Shown piece by piece: positions 25,841 through 34,178 of a stretch of DNA of 64,000 nt. Numbering within the stretch: position 1 is the first letter of the stretch; each line of letters begins with the position of its first letter. Under the pieces are notes generated by a model that saw nothing but the letters and a program-made list of their open reading frames with translations, had not been told where the DNA came from and searched no databases. Location: positions 62,001 through 126,000 of the forward strand of contig CAWBCI010000026.1 in the NCBI GenBank assembly GCA_963787195.1. The letters are read 5' to 3'. Position numbers and translations under genes: made by a program. The DNA is from CAWBCI01 sp963787195. Its GTDB lineage: Bacteria; Bacteroidota; Bacteroidia; Bacteroidales; JAGOPY01.

Positions 25841-28019
25841 TGATAATCTGGGTATATTCTTCGCTAACATTGCCACATGAATCGGTAACAGTCCAGGTAT
25901 TGCTGTATGTGCCTGCCGTTGGGCAATCCGGATCCGGTACAAAAGGACCGCTGATTTTATCAAGATCCGTCACATCCGGGTCACAGTTGTCGATTGCTAC
26001 CGGGAATAGAGCCTGAGCCAGGTCCAGCTCGGTTATATTCCCGCATTCCACACTCCGGTCAAGACTACCTGCAGCCGTGACCCAGGTGGGGGCCTCAAAA
26101 TCCCCTTTTACCAGGTTAAAATCACAGGCAGCATAATTACCGCAGATATCTGTCAGGCTGACAAAATAGGTAATCGTTTCAGGACAACTCAGGTTATCGC
26201 TGACCGAATTCACCATGAAGGTACTTGCGTTCACATCACAGGGATAATCCAGCAAGCCTCCAAGTGCTGTAAAATCCGACAGATTATTTAGAGTAATGGA
26301 TTCATTATAACAGATAGTGTCGGTTTCGGGGCAGGTAATGCAATTCTGAAATTGCATATTAAAGGAGAAATACCCCGAATCACATCCGTAATTATGTTCG
26401 AGGTCTTTGATAAATACCGCATAGGCTCCGGAAGTGTTATCAGGAGGAGTATAAAAGAAATTATTTTGGTTGACAAATGTGTTTGTTATGCCATTCGGAT
26501 TTGTGATCTCAATCTGGTATATAGCCGGCGGGCTGACATCTATCGGTACCAGCCATTGTTCAGGTAGTCCATCCCCGCAATAGTAGAAAGTTTCCCCGTC
26601 ACAGCCCAGGGTAATATTGGGAAATATGGCAATGGTGACCTCATCACAATCCCCGCCTTCCTGGCAGAAATTATCAATTAGGTCACCGCAAACCTGATAG
26701 GTAACCATGGGTGGGTCTGGAATTGGAAGTGTAGGAGTAAAAATCGGGAAAAAGCAGTCTGTGCAGGATAAATATGAATTATACTGTCCAGGACTGCCGG
26801 GATAAATACTGTTCCATACAGGTGAAGTAATATTCTCCACGCCAAGTTCCACACCGCAATCAACACGTGTAATGGGCGGGCCCCAGGCAATGGCGCCCGG
26901 TACAGACCTGAAACGATAGTCTTTGCTATTGGATCCTGGTTTACAATGTGTTATTGTAAAGAAATCATCCCCGGAAAGGCAGATAACATTCCCGGTAAAT
27001 TCTGCCGGTTCACAGTTAACACGCCATTCACCGGCATTAACAGATGCTGACTGCCAGGGGCTATTCCCCTGCCTGATGTCTACACTAAGACTCACTGCAT
27101 CGGGATTCATCATCAAATTAAAAGCGACACATCTGCTGGGCGCTGTAAAATCGCAGCAAAGGCCAAACCTGTCTGCATTCAATATAATTACTTCGAAGGG
27201 AGGGTCGGCTGTAAGATCAACCGGCCAGTATTGCACATCATCTTCACAAGTCGGACAGGTTGAACCATTGATGACATAAATCTTCTGGGTGCAGGTATCT
27301 GTGTTACCACAGGCATCCATTGCCACATATAAACGGTAAATACTATCCGGGCAATAACCCGGCTGATTCTCAAGGCCATAAATCTCTTCCCAGTAGATAT
27401 TAGGGGGAGCGAAATTGGGATCAATGGTATTGGTTCCGTTACAATCAGTATATGATACGGTCACAGGTACCGGAATGTCGTCAGGAGTTCCTACAATTAC
27501 GGTAGGTGGACAATCCAGAAACACTGGAGGTGTGTCATCGTTTACAATGATGGTTTGCACACAGGACTCGGTCTGACTTCCGCAATCGTCATAAGCCATA
27601 TAGGTACGCGAAATAGTAAATTGGTTCGTGCAAAAAACATTTGAGACAATATCGTTATGGGTAATGCTTATGATCCCTCCACATGCCGAACTTACAGACG
27701 CTCCCGGTAATGTGATGAATGCATTGTAGTTAGCGGCCGGCGCAGGCACTTCCGAGGCACAGTTCACTGTGACATCTGTTGGACAAACCAGGGTAATCTG
27801 GCCAATTGCATTGTTAGCGATGAAGAGAAATGAAATGGCAACAACAATAAATTGCCTGTAATTAATAGATATTTTGTTCTTTAAACTTTGAATTTGGGGA
27901 ATATGAGCCTGAATGATGGAAAAAATAAAAGACAATAGATTAGCTACCGGATAGCCAAACTTTAGCCGGGAAAGAAGACTTTTTGCGGACCTATTATTAT
28001 AATTACCGCACTGGGGCAT
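22824..28019 (-). CDS. Giant surface protein, N-terminal piece (1731 aa)
   Basis: Starts at an ATG (MPQCGNYNN) about 50 residues ahead of a hydrophobic signal segment (FIVVAISFLFIANNAIGQ), an unusually long pre-sequence; no closer Met is available. After a likely cut at GQ come HYR-like domains (TLVCPTDVTVNC; PPVFLDCPPTVIVG), a roughly 300-residue section of unknown type containing CEDDVQYWPVDLT, a further HYR-like part, and then twelve tandem units of about 81 residues with the core GLGGCLIEGxxxGxIxGxYDECGG. Each unit has four conserved Cys. The frame ends at SLR in the thirteenth unit where one extra base shifts it. It is the start of the giant gene and not a complete protein by itself. Confidence 0.85.
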   Translation of the reverse strand: MPQCGNYNNRSAKSLLSRLKFGYPVANLLSFIFSIIQAHIPQIQSLKNKISINYRQFIVVAISFLFIANNAIGQITLVCPTDVTVNCASEVPAPAANYNAFITLPGASVSSACGGIISITHNDIVSNVFCTNQFTISRTYMAYDDCGSQTESCVQTIIVNDDTPPVFLDCPPTVIVGTPDDIPVPVTVSYTDCNGTNTIDPNFAPPNIYWEEIYGLENQPGYCPDSIYRLYVAMDACGNTDTCTQKIYVINGSTCPTCEDDVQYWPVDLTADPPFEVIILNADRFGLCCDFTAPSRCVAFNLMMNPDAVSLSVDIRQGNSPWQSASVNAGEWRVNCEPAEFTGNVICLSGDDFFTITHCKPGSNSKDYRFRSVPGAIAWGPPITRVDCGVELGVENITSPVWNSIYPGSPGQYNSYLSCTDCFFPIFTPTLPIPDPPMVTYQVCGDLIDNFCQEGGDCDEVTIAIFPNITLGCDGETFYYCGDGLPEQWLVPIDVSPPAIYQIEITNPNGITNTFVNQNNFFYTPPDNTSGAYAVFIKDLEHNYGCDSGYFSFNMQFQNCITCPETDTICYNESITLNNLSDFTALGGLLDYPCDVNASTFMVNSVSDNLSCPETITYFVSLTDICGNYAACDFNLVKGDFEAPTWVTAAGSLDRSVECGNITELDLAQALFPVAIDNCDPDVTDLDKISGPFVPDPDCPTAGTYSNTWTVTDSCGNVSEEYTQIITVEPAPQAQFIAVAPITISCDEATNYGSDSLLFTNSGLTGCLIEGKVLGVITGTFDECGGTLTQDWTFTDECNRTSTQSQTITVLPAPQAQFESVAPMSITCDEASAYIPDTLMFTNYGLGGCLIEGEVPGIINGTYDECGGTIIQTWTYTDNCNRTSTQSQTITVLPAPQAAFLPVDSVYLSCDQATTFSPVSLGYTNNGLGGCLIEGDAMGVISGSFDECGGELIQSWSFTDNCGRTCTQTQIISVEQSPQAEFSVVDSLTISCDEATTLSPSLLLYSNYGLGGCLIEGQAMGLITGSYDECGGELTQSWSFTDNCGRTSTQSQIITVEQASEAEFDPVVPLTISCDEATVFTPSHFIFSNEGLGGCLIQGQVPGILSGTYDECGGELIQTWTFTDNCNRTITQTQTITVEPAPQAQFISVSPLTISCDEATDFVPYNLLYSNGGLGGCLIEGQVMGVITGTYNECGGELTQSWTYTDDCSRTSTQFQVITVEPAPQAQFIGVNPLTITCDEATAIAPSNLLYTNSGLGGCLIEGEVMGVMDGTFDECGGQLIQTWTFTDSCDRTSTQTQVITVEPAPQAQFPAVNPISLTCDEASTYVPDTLIFTNNGLGGCLIEGPAVGVITGTFDECGGTLTQTWTFTDNCNRTSTQTQTITVEQAVQAEFENVDSLFISCDEATTFSPSLLGYTNGGLSGCLIEGQEMGVISGTYDECGGELIQTWTFTDDCGRTSTQVQIISVEQSPQAEFSSVDSLFISCDVATAFSPNLLLYSNYSLGGCLIEGQEMGVISGSYDECGGELTQTWTFTDNCGRTSTQVQIISVEQSPQAEFSSVDSLFISCDEANTFDPSNLLYTNNGLGGCLIEGQVMGVITGTYDECGGELVQSWEFTDDCDRTCTQEQIITVEPTPQAQFNSVNPLTISCDEATVFAPANLLYTNSGLGGCLIEGEVMGVITGTYDECGGQLIQTWTFTDDCDRTSTQEQIITIEPSPQAQFNSVNPLTISLR

Positions 28020-28642
28020 ATACAGACTTGTTTTAAATTTTCCTCATAGGCCATGGATGATCTTTGATATCATTACCGGCTGACAGGTCCCTTTTATAGG
28101 AATGGTGGCGGATTACGGATGGAAGGCAGTATTTCCCGCGTAAGATTATAAGGTAAACTCGGACAAGTTAATCGGTAAAATTGAGAAAGGTTACAGGTTT
28201 ATATTATGGAAAATGAGGCTTTTGAAGTTATTAATAACGCTTATAAATTAGTATGGGTTTTTGTTTTTATAACTACTTTATGCGTTAAATTCCGGGATAG
28301 TATCCTAATTTTTGCAAGAATAGAAAATATAAACTTTCATTATTCAGTAAAAAGCACAATTCAAAGTAGCGAACCGGACGAGATGGGTATAGTCATCATT
28401 CAGGATGAAGCAGGAAAGATGTAACGAATTATTGAGGACATGGGATATCGTGCATATGTCCGTGCCTCATCTCTTATCAAATTAGCTAGCTCTGATCTGA
28501 CTCGCTTTATTTTCTAATTTTGTTTACTATTTCCAGATTTTATTGACTATTACTTTAGAGAATTTAAGTCCCTGATGAATTAATTTTATGGGTTGATTTC
28601 CCAATAAACAAAAAATGTGTGCCGGACAACAGGCTGTAAAAG
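28020..28642. other. Divergent intergenic region
   Basis: A 623-base spacer between the divergently read giant gene and the sigma factor gene, so promoters of both should lie here. I find no full TTTG/TAnnTTTG pair. An inverted repeat, GGACAT and ATGTCC around a 14-base loop, lies at about 28437-28462. A 72-codon frame at 28206-28424 has no recognisable family and is not called as a gene. Confidence 0.5.
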
Positions 28643-29230
28643 ATGAACATGGATCCAAATGCGATAAAAGGATACAAAATTGAAGATAAGGCAGCCTTCG
28701 AGCAGCTCTTCCGTTCAAATTACAGCTCCCTTTGCGGCTATGCGAATACATTTCTGAAAGATGTGGATGCTTCGGAAGAAGTGGTGCAGGAAGTAATGTT
28801 CAGGATCTGGGTCAACAGGGATAATCTAATCATAAACACTTCCATCAACAGTTACCTCTTCCGTGCCGTTCGCAACAACTGCATGAACGTCCTGAAGCAC
28901 CTGAATGTGAGGGACGACTATAAAGCCTGGAATGAAGCCCGGGGCACCGGAAAGGAAGATACTCCGGAGGATCATATGATTGTTTCCGAACTGGAACTGA
29001 AGATCCGGGAAGCAATTGACCATCTTCCCATGGAAAGAAGAAAGATCTTCATTTTAAGCCGATATGATAATCTGAGCTATGCAGAAATAGCGACAAAACT
29101 GGGAATATCGGTAAAAACAGTTGAAAACCAGATGGGTAAAGCATTGAAAACTCTAAGAGAGGATCTGGCTGAATATTTACCCTGTCTTGCCTTGCTTTTC
29201 CTGGAAATCTTCAATAATTATCATGGATAA
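28643..29230 (+). CDS. ECF-type RNA polymerase sigma factor
   Basis: A 195-residue sigma-70 family protein. Region 2 is seen at about residues 14-80 (FEQLFRSNYSSLCGYANTFL, EEVVQEVMFRIW, INSYLFRAVRNNCMN), and region 4 with its helix-turn-helix at about 115-170 (AIDHLPMERRKIFILSRYDNLSYAEIATKLGISVKTVENQM). The spacing matches the Bacteroidota ECF subgroup paired with FecR proteins. It would direct transcription of the downstream FecR and STN genes and perhaps of genes further on, after release by the anti-sigma factor. The FecR gene follows after 85 bases. Confidence 0.93.
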   Translation: MNMDPNAIKGYKIEDKAAFEQLFRSNYSSLCGYANTFLKDVDASEEVVQEVMFRIWVNRDNLIINTSINSYLFRAVRNNCMNVLKHLNVRDDYKAWNEARGTGKEDTPEDHMIVSELELKIREAIDHLPMERRKIFILSRYDNLSYAEIATKLGISVKTVENQMGKALKTLREDLAEYLPCLALLFLEIFNNYHG

Positions 29231-29315
29231 AATATGATCTTTCATTAATTAGTATAAAAAATATTAATAAGGATAGGGGCAGAAGACTTTTAAGTTGTCA
29301 TAAGTTTATAAGAAT

Positions 29316-30356
29316 ATGAATCAAAACTTTCAGGATATCGAAGAAAATTTACTGCTACAATATCTTCATGGAAACGCGGACAAAACGGACCGCGACAAAG
29401 TGGAAAATTGGCTGAAGGCAGATAAGCGGAACAGGAAACACCTGGACCAGCTTGAAGCTTTATGGCTTAAGTCGGGCAAACTTGACCCTCCACCCCTGCC
29501 GGTTGATATTTCAGGCGCATGGGACCGTATGTCAGACCGTATAGACAAATATGAAGCGGAACAAATTCAATCCCATAAGAAAAGCACCGGCATTCGATAT
29601 TTGAAGTATGCAATGGGCGCGGCTGCCATGATTATCCTGGCCTTCGGAGTTTACGGCATACTCAGAATATTTAGCCCAAAAGTGAAAAATATAGAAATTA
29701 GCACAACGGCTTCTATTATATATGACACTTTACCAGATAATTCACATATAATGCTAAACCGGCAGACTAAGCTTACTTATCCTGCCCGCTTTAGCGGTGC
29801 AGACAGGGAGGTAAAACTTAGGGGTGAAGCTTATTTTACAGTGACAAAAGATCCTTCTAAACCATTTATTGTAGATATGGGAATTGCTAAAGTGGAAGTT
29901 TTGGGAACTGTGTTCAATATTTCTGCCTATCCTGGCCGGAACATTCAGGTCACTGTGACTGAAGGCCGGGTGAAATTCTTCAGGCTTGAGCCTGGTAAAA
30001 CGGATACTTTATCTCTTATTCTGGAAGCCGGAATGACCGGCATGTTGTCACCGGGCGCAATGAAACCGGAAATTGTTGAGAAGCCAATACCTGACAGGCT
30101 ATTTTGGGTAAACCATACGCTTGAATTTAATGGAACATCCCTTTCGGATGTTTTTGCTCTGGTGGAAAAATATTATGGGGTGAAGATTTCGGTAAGCACA
30201 GCGGATATTTATAATTGCCGGCTGTTTGCTTCCTTCGAAAACGATCCTGTAAATCGAATCATGAATGTAATTGCCGAATCCTTCGGGCTTAAACTTACTA
30301 TTGAAGGAAATAATTATTATTTAAGTGGGAATGCCTGCAGTAAAGGAAATAATTAG
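29316..30356 (+). CDS. FecR-family anti-sigma factor
   Basis: A 346-residue single-pass membrane protein. The cytoplasmic N-terminus (about 1-90) should bind the sigma factor, a membrane helix runs over about 94-118 (YLKYAMGAAAMIILAFGVYG), the periplasmic FecR domain covers about 130-230 (ITLPDNSHIMLNRQTKLTYP type, seen as DTLPDNSHIMLNRQTKL), and the C-terminus (about 265-340, LEFNGTSLSDVFALVEKYY) is the DUF4974 domain that in known systems contacts the STN domain of an outer-membrane partner. Its 3' end overlaps the probable start of the next gene (30331) by 26 bases, which points to coupled translation. Confidence 0.93.
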   Translation: MNQNFQDIEENLLLQYLHGNADKTDRDKVENWLKADKRNRKHLDQLEALWLKSGKLDPPPLPVDISGAWDRMSDRIDKYEAEQIQSHKKSTGIRYLKYAMGAAAMIILAFGVYGILRIFSPKVKNIEISTTASIIYDTLPDNSHIMLNRQTKLTYPARFSGADREVKLRGEAYFTVTKDPSKPFIVDMGIAKVEVLGTVFNISAYPGRNIQVTVTEGRVKFFRLEPGKTDTLSLILEAGMTGMLSPGAMKPEIVEKPIPDRLFWVNHTLEFNGTSLSDVFALVEKYYGVKISVSTADIYNCRLFASFENDPVNRIMNVIAESFGLKLTIEGNNYYLSGNACSKGNN

Positions 30357-32125
30357 AAACTGGATAATAATCCTTTTTATACTGGCTCAGCCCTTTACCG
30401 GCTTATTCCCAGCAAAGCCTTCTTTCCAGGGAAATCTCCCTTGATCTTCCTGAATGCAGTTTGGATGTAGCTCTCCGTGAGATAGGGAAAGCCGGTCGTT
30501 TCAGCTTTTCCTACGATGCCGATCTGATACCGGTTGACCGGCAGGTAAGTGTTAATGCAAATAATGTCGAGGTAAGCGAATTGCTGAAAGAGCTGGTAGG
30601 TAAAGATATCCGTTCCCGGGAGATTGGTAATCATCTTGTACTTATCAGGAACAGATCAGATTCCCGCGAAAAATTATCTTTTCCCGATATTGAGGTCAGG
30701 GGAACTATTTTGAATGCCTCCAACCGTATGCCTCTGAAAGATGCCTCAGTATTTGAGCTCGAGGATAAGAGTTCAGCAATCTCGGCAGATGACGGCACTT
30801 ATAAATTATTGATTCCGACCGGGAAGAAGAGAAGGACTTTAACATATTGTAAGTCAGGATATACAGACACTATTATCTTTATAAACCAGCTTAACGAATA
30901 TCAGATAAATGTACTCTTACACCCGCTTCAGGAAGATCTTTCGAGATTAAATCCGCGTTCCGGATTCATCGAGATCAGGAGCATCGATAGCCTGGGCATG
31001 GTAAACTGGCTCACACCAAGGGAGACCGGCATAAATGCGCAAAATCTCGAGCTGGGCTCATCCAGGATGTTTCAGGTATCCTTAATTCCTTATCTCAGTA
31101 CGAACTGGAAGGTGACGGCTTCAATCACCAACAGATTTTCATTGAATGTCTTAGCCGGATATACGGGTGGTCTTAAAGGTTTGGAACTGGGAGGCTTGCT
31201 GAACATTACAAGAAATAATATGAGCGGAGTTCAGATTAGCGGAATGGGTAATATCGTCGGAGCAAGAGGTGCCGGTTTGCAGATCGGAGGATTGTTCAAT
31301 TACGACCTGGGGAAATTCGAAGGCGTACAGCTGGCGGGCTTGTTCAATCATGTTCCGGATACGGTCACTGGTGCCCAGATCAGTATAATTACAAATATCG
31401 CGGGTAATTATTGCAATTGCTGGCAGGTATCCGCGATTCTTAATGTGGCTAAGAGAGATGTCCGGAAGGTTCAGCTGAGCGGATTGGGGAACTATGGTCG
31501 CAATGTTGATGGCATTCAGTTTGCAGGATTGCTAAACATTGCACGGGATCACAATGACGGCATTCAGATAGCCGGAGGCCTGAATTATGCAACTACTGTG
31601 AACGGGCTGCAACTTGGCATGATCAATATATCCAATTCCGTTGACAGAGGCATTCCAATTGGATTATTCTGCTATGTACAACACGGATACCACCTGTTCG
31701 AAGTTTCAGGTAATGAGATTTTTTACGCTAATGTGGCTTTTAAATCCGGCACAAAAAACTTTTATAATTTCCTGCAGCTTGGAGTTGGTAAAGATTATAA
31801 ATTAATAGGTGCCTATGGAATCGGAACAATTTTCACCCTGAAAAACAAGCTTTCAATGAACCTTGATGCCTCTGCCGGCTTCGTTTATCATCCCACCGAC
31901 ACCATCTATCATGGTCTGCTGCTAAAATTCAACCCTGCCCTGGAATACCGTTTCAAGAAACATTTCGCCATCTTCCTGGGGCCTGCATATAACTTTTTTC
32001 TCTTTACCAAAGGCCAGCCCAGCGCCACTTCCAGGGGGCTGTCATCCTATGATTTCTATTTTAAATCGACCCCAAACACCAGCATACAGATGTGGATAGG
32101 GGGAGTACTCGGAGTACGATTCTAA
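30331..32125 (+). CDS. STN domain-carboxypeptidase-regulatory-like outer-membrane surface-repeat protein, frameshifted near its signal peptide
   Basis: The long frame starts at an internal Met at 30461, but coding homology extends upstream in that frame to AYSQQSLLSREISLDL, just what follows a signal peptide cut. A signal peptide (MPAVKEIIRNWIIILFILAQ) lies in another frame from ATG 30331. One extra base near 30399-30402 would join them as AQPFT-AYSQQ. The restored protein has an STN domain (first 70 mature residues), a carboxypeptidase-regulatory-like domain (VRGTILNASNRMPLKDASVF), then a region of repeats such as GLQIGGLFN and GVQLAGLFN like the LA_2272 surface-repeat family, and a C-terminal Phe typical of outer-membrane barrels. 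It is likely the outer-membrane partner of the FecR protein. Read from 30461 alone the product lacks a signal peptide and part of STN. Confidence 0.8.
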
Positions 32126-32237
32126 AGAAAAATCTTATCATAGTTTACCTCCATTTTTTTGCGAAAAAATAAATTCTCCCGATAGGGGTAAATCAGATTT
32201 GTATTGTCATAGGATTATAAACATTAATTCAATTCCT

Positions 32238-32867
32238 ATGAGAATATCAGATTTTAAAAATGCCCGCTTAAATCTTATGATCATCTTCTTAATTGTCGGG
32301 GGACAATTATTGGCTGCCGATCCCTGGAAAGAAATCGATTCAAATTCAGGGATTACTATATATGAAAGATGGGTACAGGTAAACAATGATCTGAAAGTCA
32401 GGGAGCGCAAAGGGGAAATGACTATCAAGGGCTCGATGAACTCTGTTCTCAATGTCCTTCGTGATCCCACTACACCGAAACTATGGATGGAAAATGTAAG
32501 TGATGCTTACCTGGTCCAAAAAGTATCGGAGAATGAATGGTCGTCATATATCTATTTTTCCATGCCCTGGCCCTTTGATAACAGGGATATGGTTTCAGTT
32601 TCCAGGCTTAAATTCAACAATCCGGCTTCGGTGACTATTGAAATGACAAGTAAAGAAGACGAATTGCCATTTAAGGAAAATGTAAAAAGACTGCTGAATT
32701 ATAAAGCTGTATGGAAAATTACGGACCTGGGGAATGGCCAGCTTTATATTTCCCTTTCCACCATTTCCTATACTTCACCCGAGTTTCCCAGATTAATTAT
32801 GGACCCCGTAGTAAGAGGGGTTTTCATGCATAATCTTGTAAAATTCAAGCTCTTATTTACTATATAA
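32238..32867 (+). CDS. START-domain (SRPBCC-fold) secreted lipid-binding-like protein
   Basis: I take the ATG at 32238, which begins a signal peptide (MRISDFKNARLNLMIIFLIV, cut near LLAA). The longer frame would start at a TTG at 32199 and add 13 residues. The mature roughly 190 residues resemble StAR-related lipid-transfer (START) domains: WKEIDSNSGITIYERWV at the start, SAxxVLNVLRDPTTPKLWMENV, WPFDNRDMVSV and the C-terminal helix (LVKFKLLF). START proteins bind a hydrophobic ligand in a cavity; the ligand here is unknown. The gene leads a closely spaced set (gaps of 15, 10 and 17 bases) with DUF2062, SDR and epimerase genes. Confidence 0.85.
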   Translation: MRISDFKNARLNLMIIFLIVGGQLLAADPWKEIDSNSGITIYERWVQVNNDLKVRERKGEMTIKGSMNSVLNVLRDPTTPKLWMENVSDAYLVQKVSENEWSSYIYFSMPWPFDNRDMVSVSRLKFNNPASVTIEMTSKEDELPFKENVKRLLNYKAVWKITDLGNGQLYISLSTISYTSPEFPRLIMDPVVRGVFMHNLVKFKLLFTI

Positions 32868-32882
32868 GGATTTTTATTTGCT

Positions 32883-33329
32883 ATGAAAAAGTTAAAAAAA
32901 CGCTTCAGGGAAAAAATACAAAAATTCATCGGTGAACCCAGGTTAATTGCAAAAAGTTTTGCCCTGGGATCATTCATTGGGGTGACCCCACTGGTCGGCA
33001 TGCAGATCCTTATCAGCCTTATGCTGGCGGCTATTTTCCGCCTGAGCAAATCAGCTATCGTCATTGGGGTGATCAATACAAACTGGACCAAAGGACTCCT
33101 TCTATATCCCCTGAATTATAAATTAGGGTCCTGGTTATTGGGAAACCATTCCAACATCAATATTCACGATCTGTTGACAGGTAATATATTTATGAACCTT
33201 TACCATGCCGGTTCAGAGGTTTTCATCTCTCTGCTGATAGGCGGATTTATCACCGGTTCCGTCATTTCGGCCATCTATTACTTCCTTATCCTGAAAATTC
33301 TAAAACAAAAACAAAACATCATCCAATAA
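32883..33329 (+). CDS. DUF2062 membrane protein
   Basis: A 148-residue protein with a basic N-terminus (MKKLKKRFREKIQKF), the DUF2062 core (SFALGSFIGVTPLVGMQILIS, AIFRLSKSAIVIGVINTNW) and two or three hydrophobic segments. DUF2062 domains occur alone or fused to glycosyltransferases; function unknown, probably an inner-membrane protein. It lies 15 bases after the START gene and 10 bases before the SDR gene, so co-transcription is likely. Confidence 0.88.
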   Translation: MKKLKKRFREKIQKFIGEPRLIAKSFALGSFIGVTPLVGMQILISLMLAAIFRLSKSAIVIGVINTNWTKGLLLYPLNYKLGSWLLGNHSNINIHDLLTGNIFMNLYHAGSEVFISLLIGGFITGSVISAIYYFLILKILKQKQNIIQ

Positions 33330-33339
33330 TCAGAAAAAC

Positions 33340-34161
33340 ATGAAGACAACAAATAAAAAATATGCCTTACTGACAGGCGCAAGCATGGGCATAGGCAGAG
33401 CAATGGCCTTTGAACTTGCATCCAGAAAAATCAACTTACTGCTGGTATCTTTAAAAGGAGAAGGATTGCCGGAACTCTGTGAAGAAATCCGTGATGAGTT
33501 CGGAATTGACGCTCAATATTTTGAAACTGATTTTTATCAGTATGATTCGGTTTATGAGGTGGCTAATTGGGCCATTTCCAATTTCTCTGTTTATATTCTC
33601 ATAAATAATGCCGGTATAGGTGGAACTAAAGCATTTGAAAGTGTATCAACGGAATATATTGATAATATTATTCAGGTAAATATTAGAGCGACTTCTTTAC
33701 TTACCAGATTATTATTGCCGGAATTGAAAAAACAGGACTATGCATATATACTGAATGTGGCCAGTATGGCCTCTTTTTCACCTTTCGCATTCAAAACTGT
33801 TTACCCGGCTTCCAAAGCATTTATTTACTCATTTTCCAGAGGATTGCACGAAGAGCTTAAAGGCACGAATGTTTTTATCAGTGTAATCCATCCCGGACCG
33901 GTTAAAACCAACGCCGATGTTACAGCAAGAATTGAAAAACAAGGTATTTTCGGCAGAATGGGGCAGGTTAGTCCGGATAAACTGGCGAGGATCGCGATAA
34001 GGCAGTTGTTTTTAAGAGACTCCTTAATTTTACCTGGAATATTGAATAAAATTAACTGGCTATTTATGGCAATAACACCCAATGCCTGGAAACTGCCGCT
34101 CCTCTCAAGAGTAGTTCGCAAGGAAATCAATTCTCTGAATCCTCTTAAAACCTTATCATAA
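33340..34161 (+). CDS. Short-chain dehydrogenase/reductase
   Basis: A 273-residue classical SDR: the nucleotide-binding motif TGASMGIGRA (residues 13-22), NNAGIG in strand 4, the catalytic Ser in NVASMAS, and YPASK (Tyr and Lys of the active site). It should carry out NAD(P)-linked oxidation or reduction of a hydroxyl or keto group. Substrate cannot be inferred; the C-terminal hydrophobic stretch (INWLFMAITPNAWKL) and lipid-type neighbours favour a membrane-associated or lipid substrate. Cytoplasmic. Confidence 0.92.
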   Translation: MKTTNKKYALLTGASMGIGRAMAFELASRKINLLLVSLKGEGLPELCEEIRDEFGIDAQYFETDFYQYDSVYEVANWAISNFSVYILINNAGIGGTKAFESVSTEYIDNIIQVNIRATSLLTRLLLPELKKQDYAYILNVASMASFSPFAFKTVYPASKAFIYSFSRGLHEELKGTNVFISVIHPGPVKTNADVTARIEKQGIFGRMGQVSPDKLARIAIRQLFLRDSLILPGILNKINWLFMAITPNAWKLPLLSRVVRKEINSLNPLKTLS

Positions 34162-34178
34162 TATCAAAAAGTAAATTA

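Larger units (their letters stand above)
16916..28019 (-). other. Reconstructed giant T9SS type B adhesin gene interrupted by four +1 insertions
   Basis: Four reading frames on the minus strand abut or overlap and continue the same protein. At each break, comparison with sister repeats shows one extra base: near 22833, near 22802, near 20066 and near 19722. Removing four bases from 11,104 leaves 11,100, exactly 3,700 codons, and each frame change agrees in phase. The restored protein of about 3,699 residues would have a signal peptide, HYR-like domains, sixteen 81-residue repeats, further HYR-like domains, four to five 233-residue Ig/PKD-like units, a cohesin-like domain, another Ig-like domain and a T9SS type B (gliding-motility type) tail. 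Whether the breaks are real or sequencing/assembly errors cannot be told here. The next four entries describe the pieces. Confidence 0.85.

Noticed and set aside
28206..28424. 72-codon frame before the sigma factor gene
   Set aside because: No family, no ribosome site, AT-rich, and codon use unlike neighbours; treated as chance.
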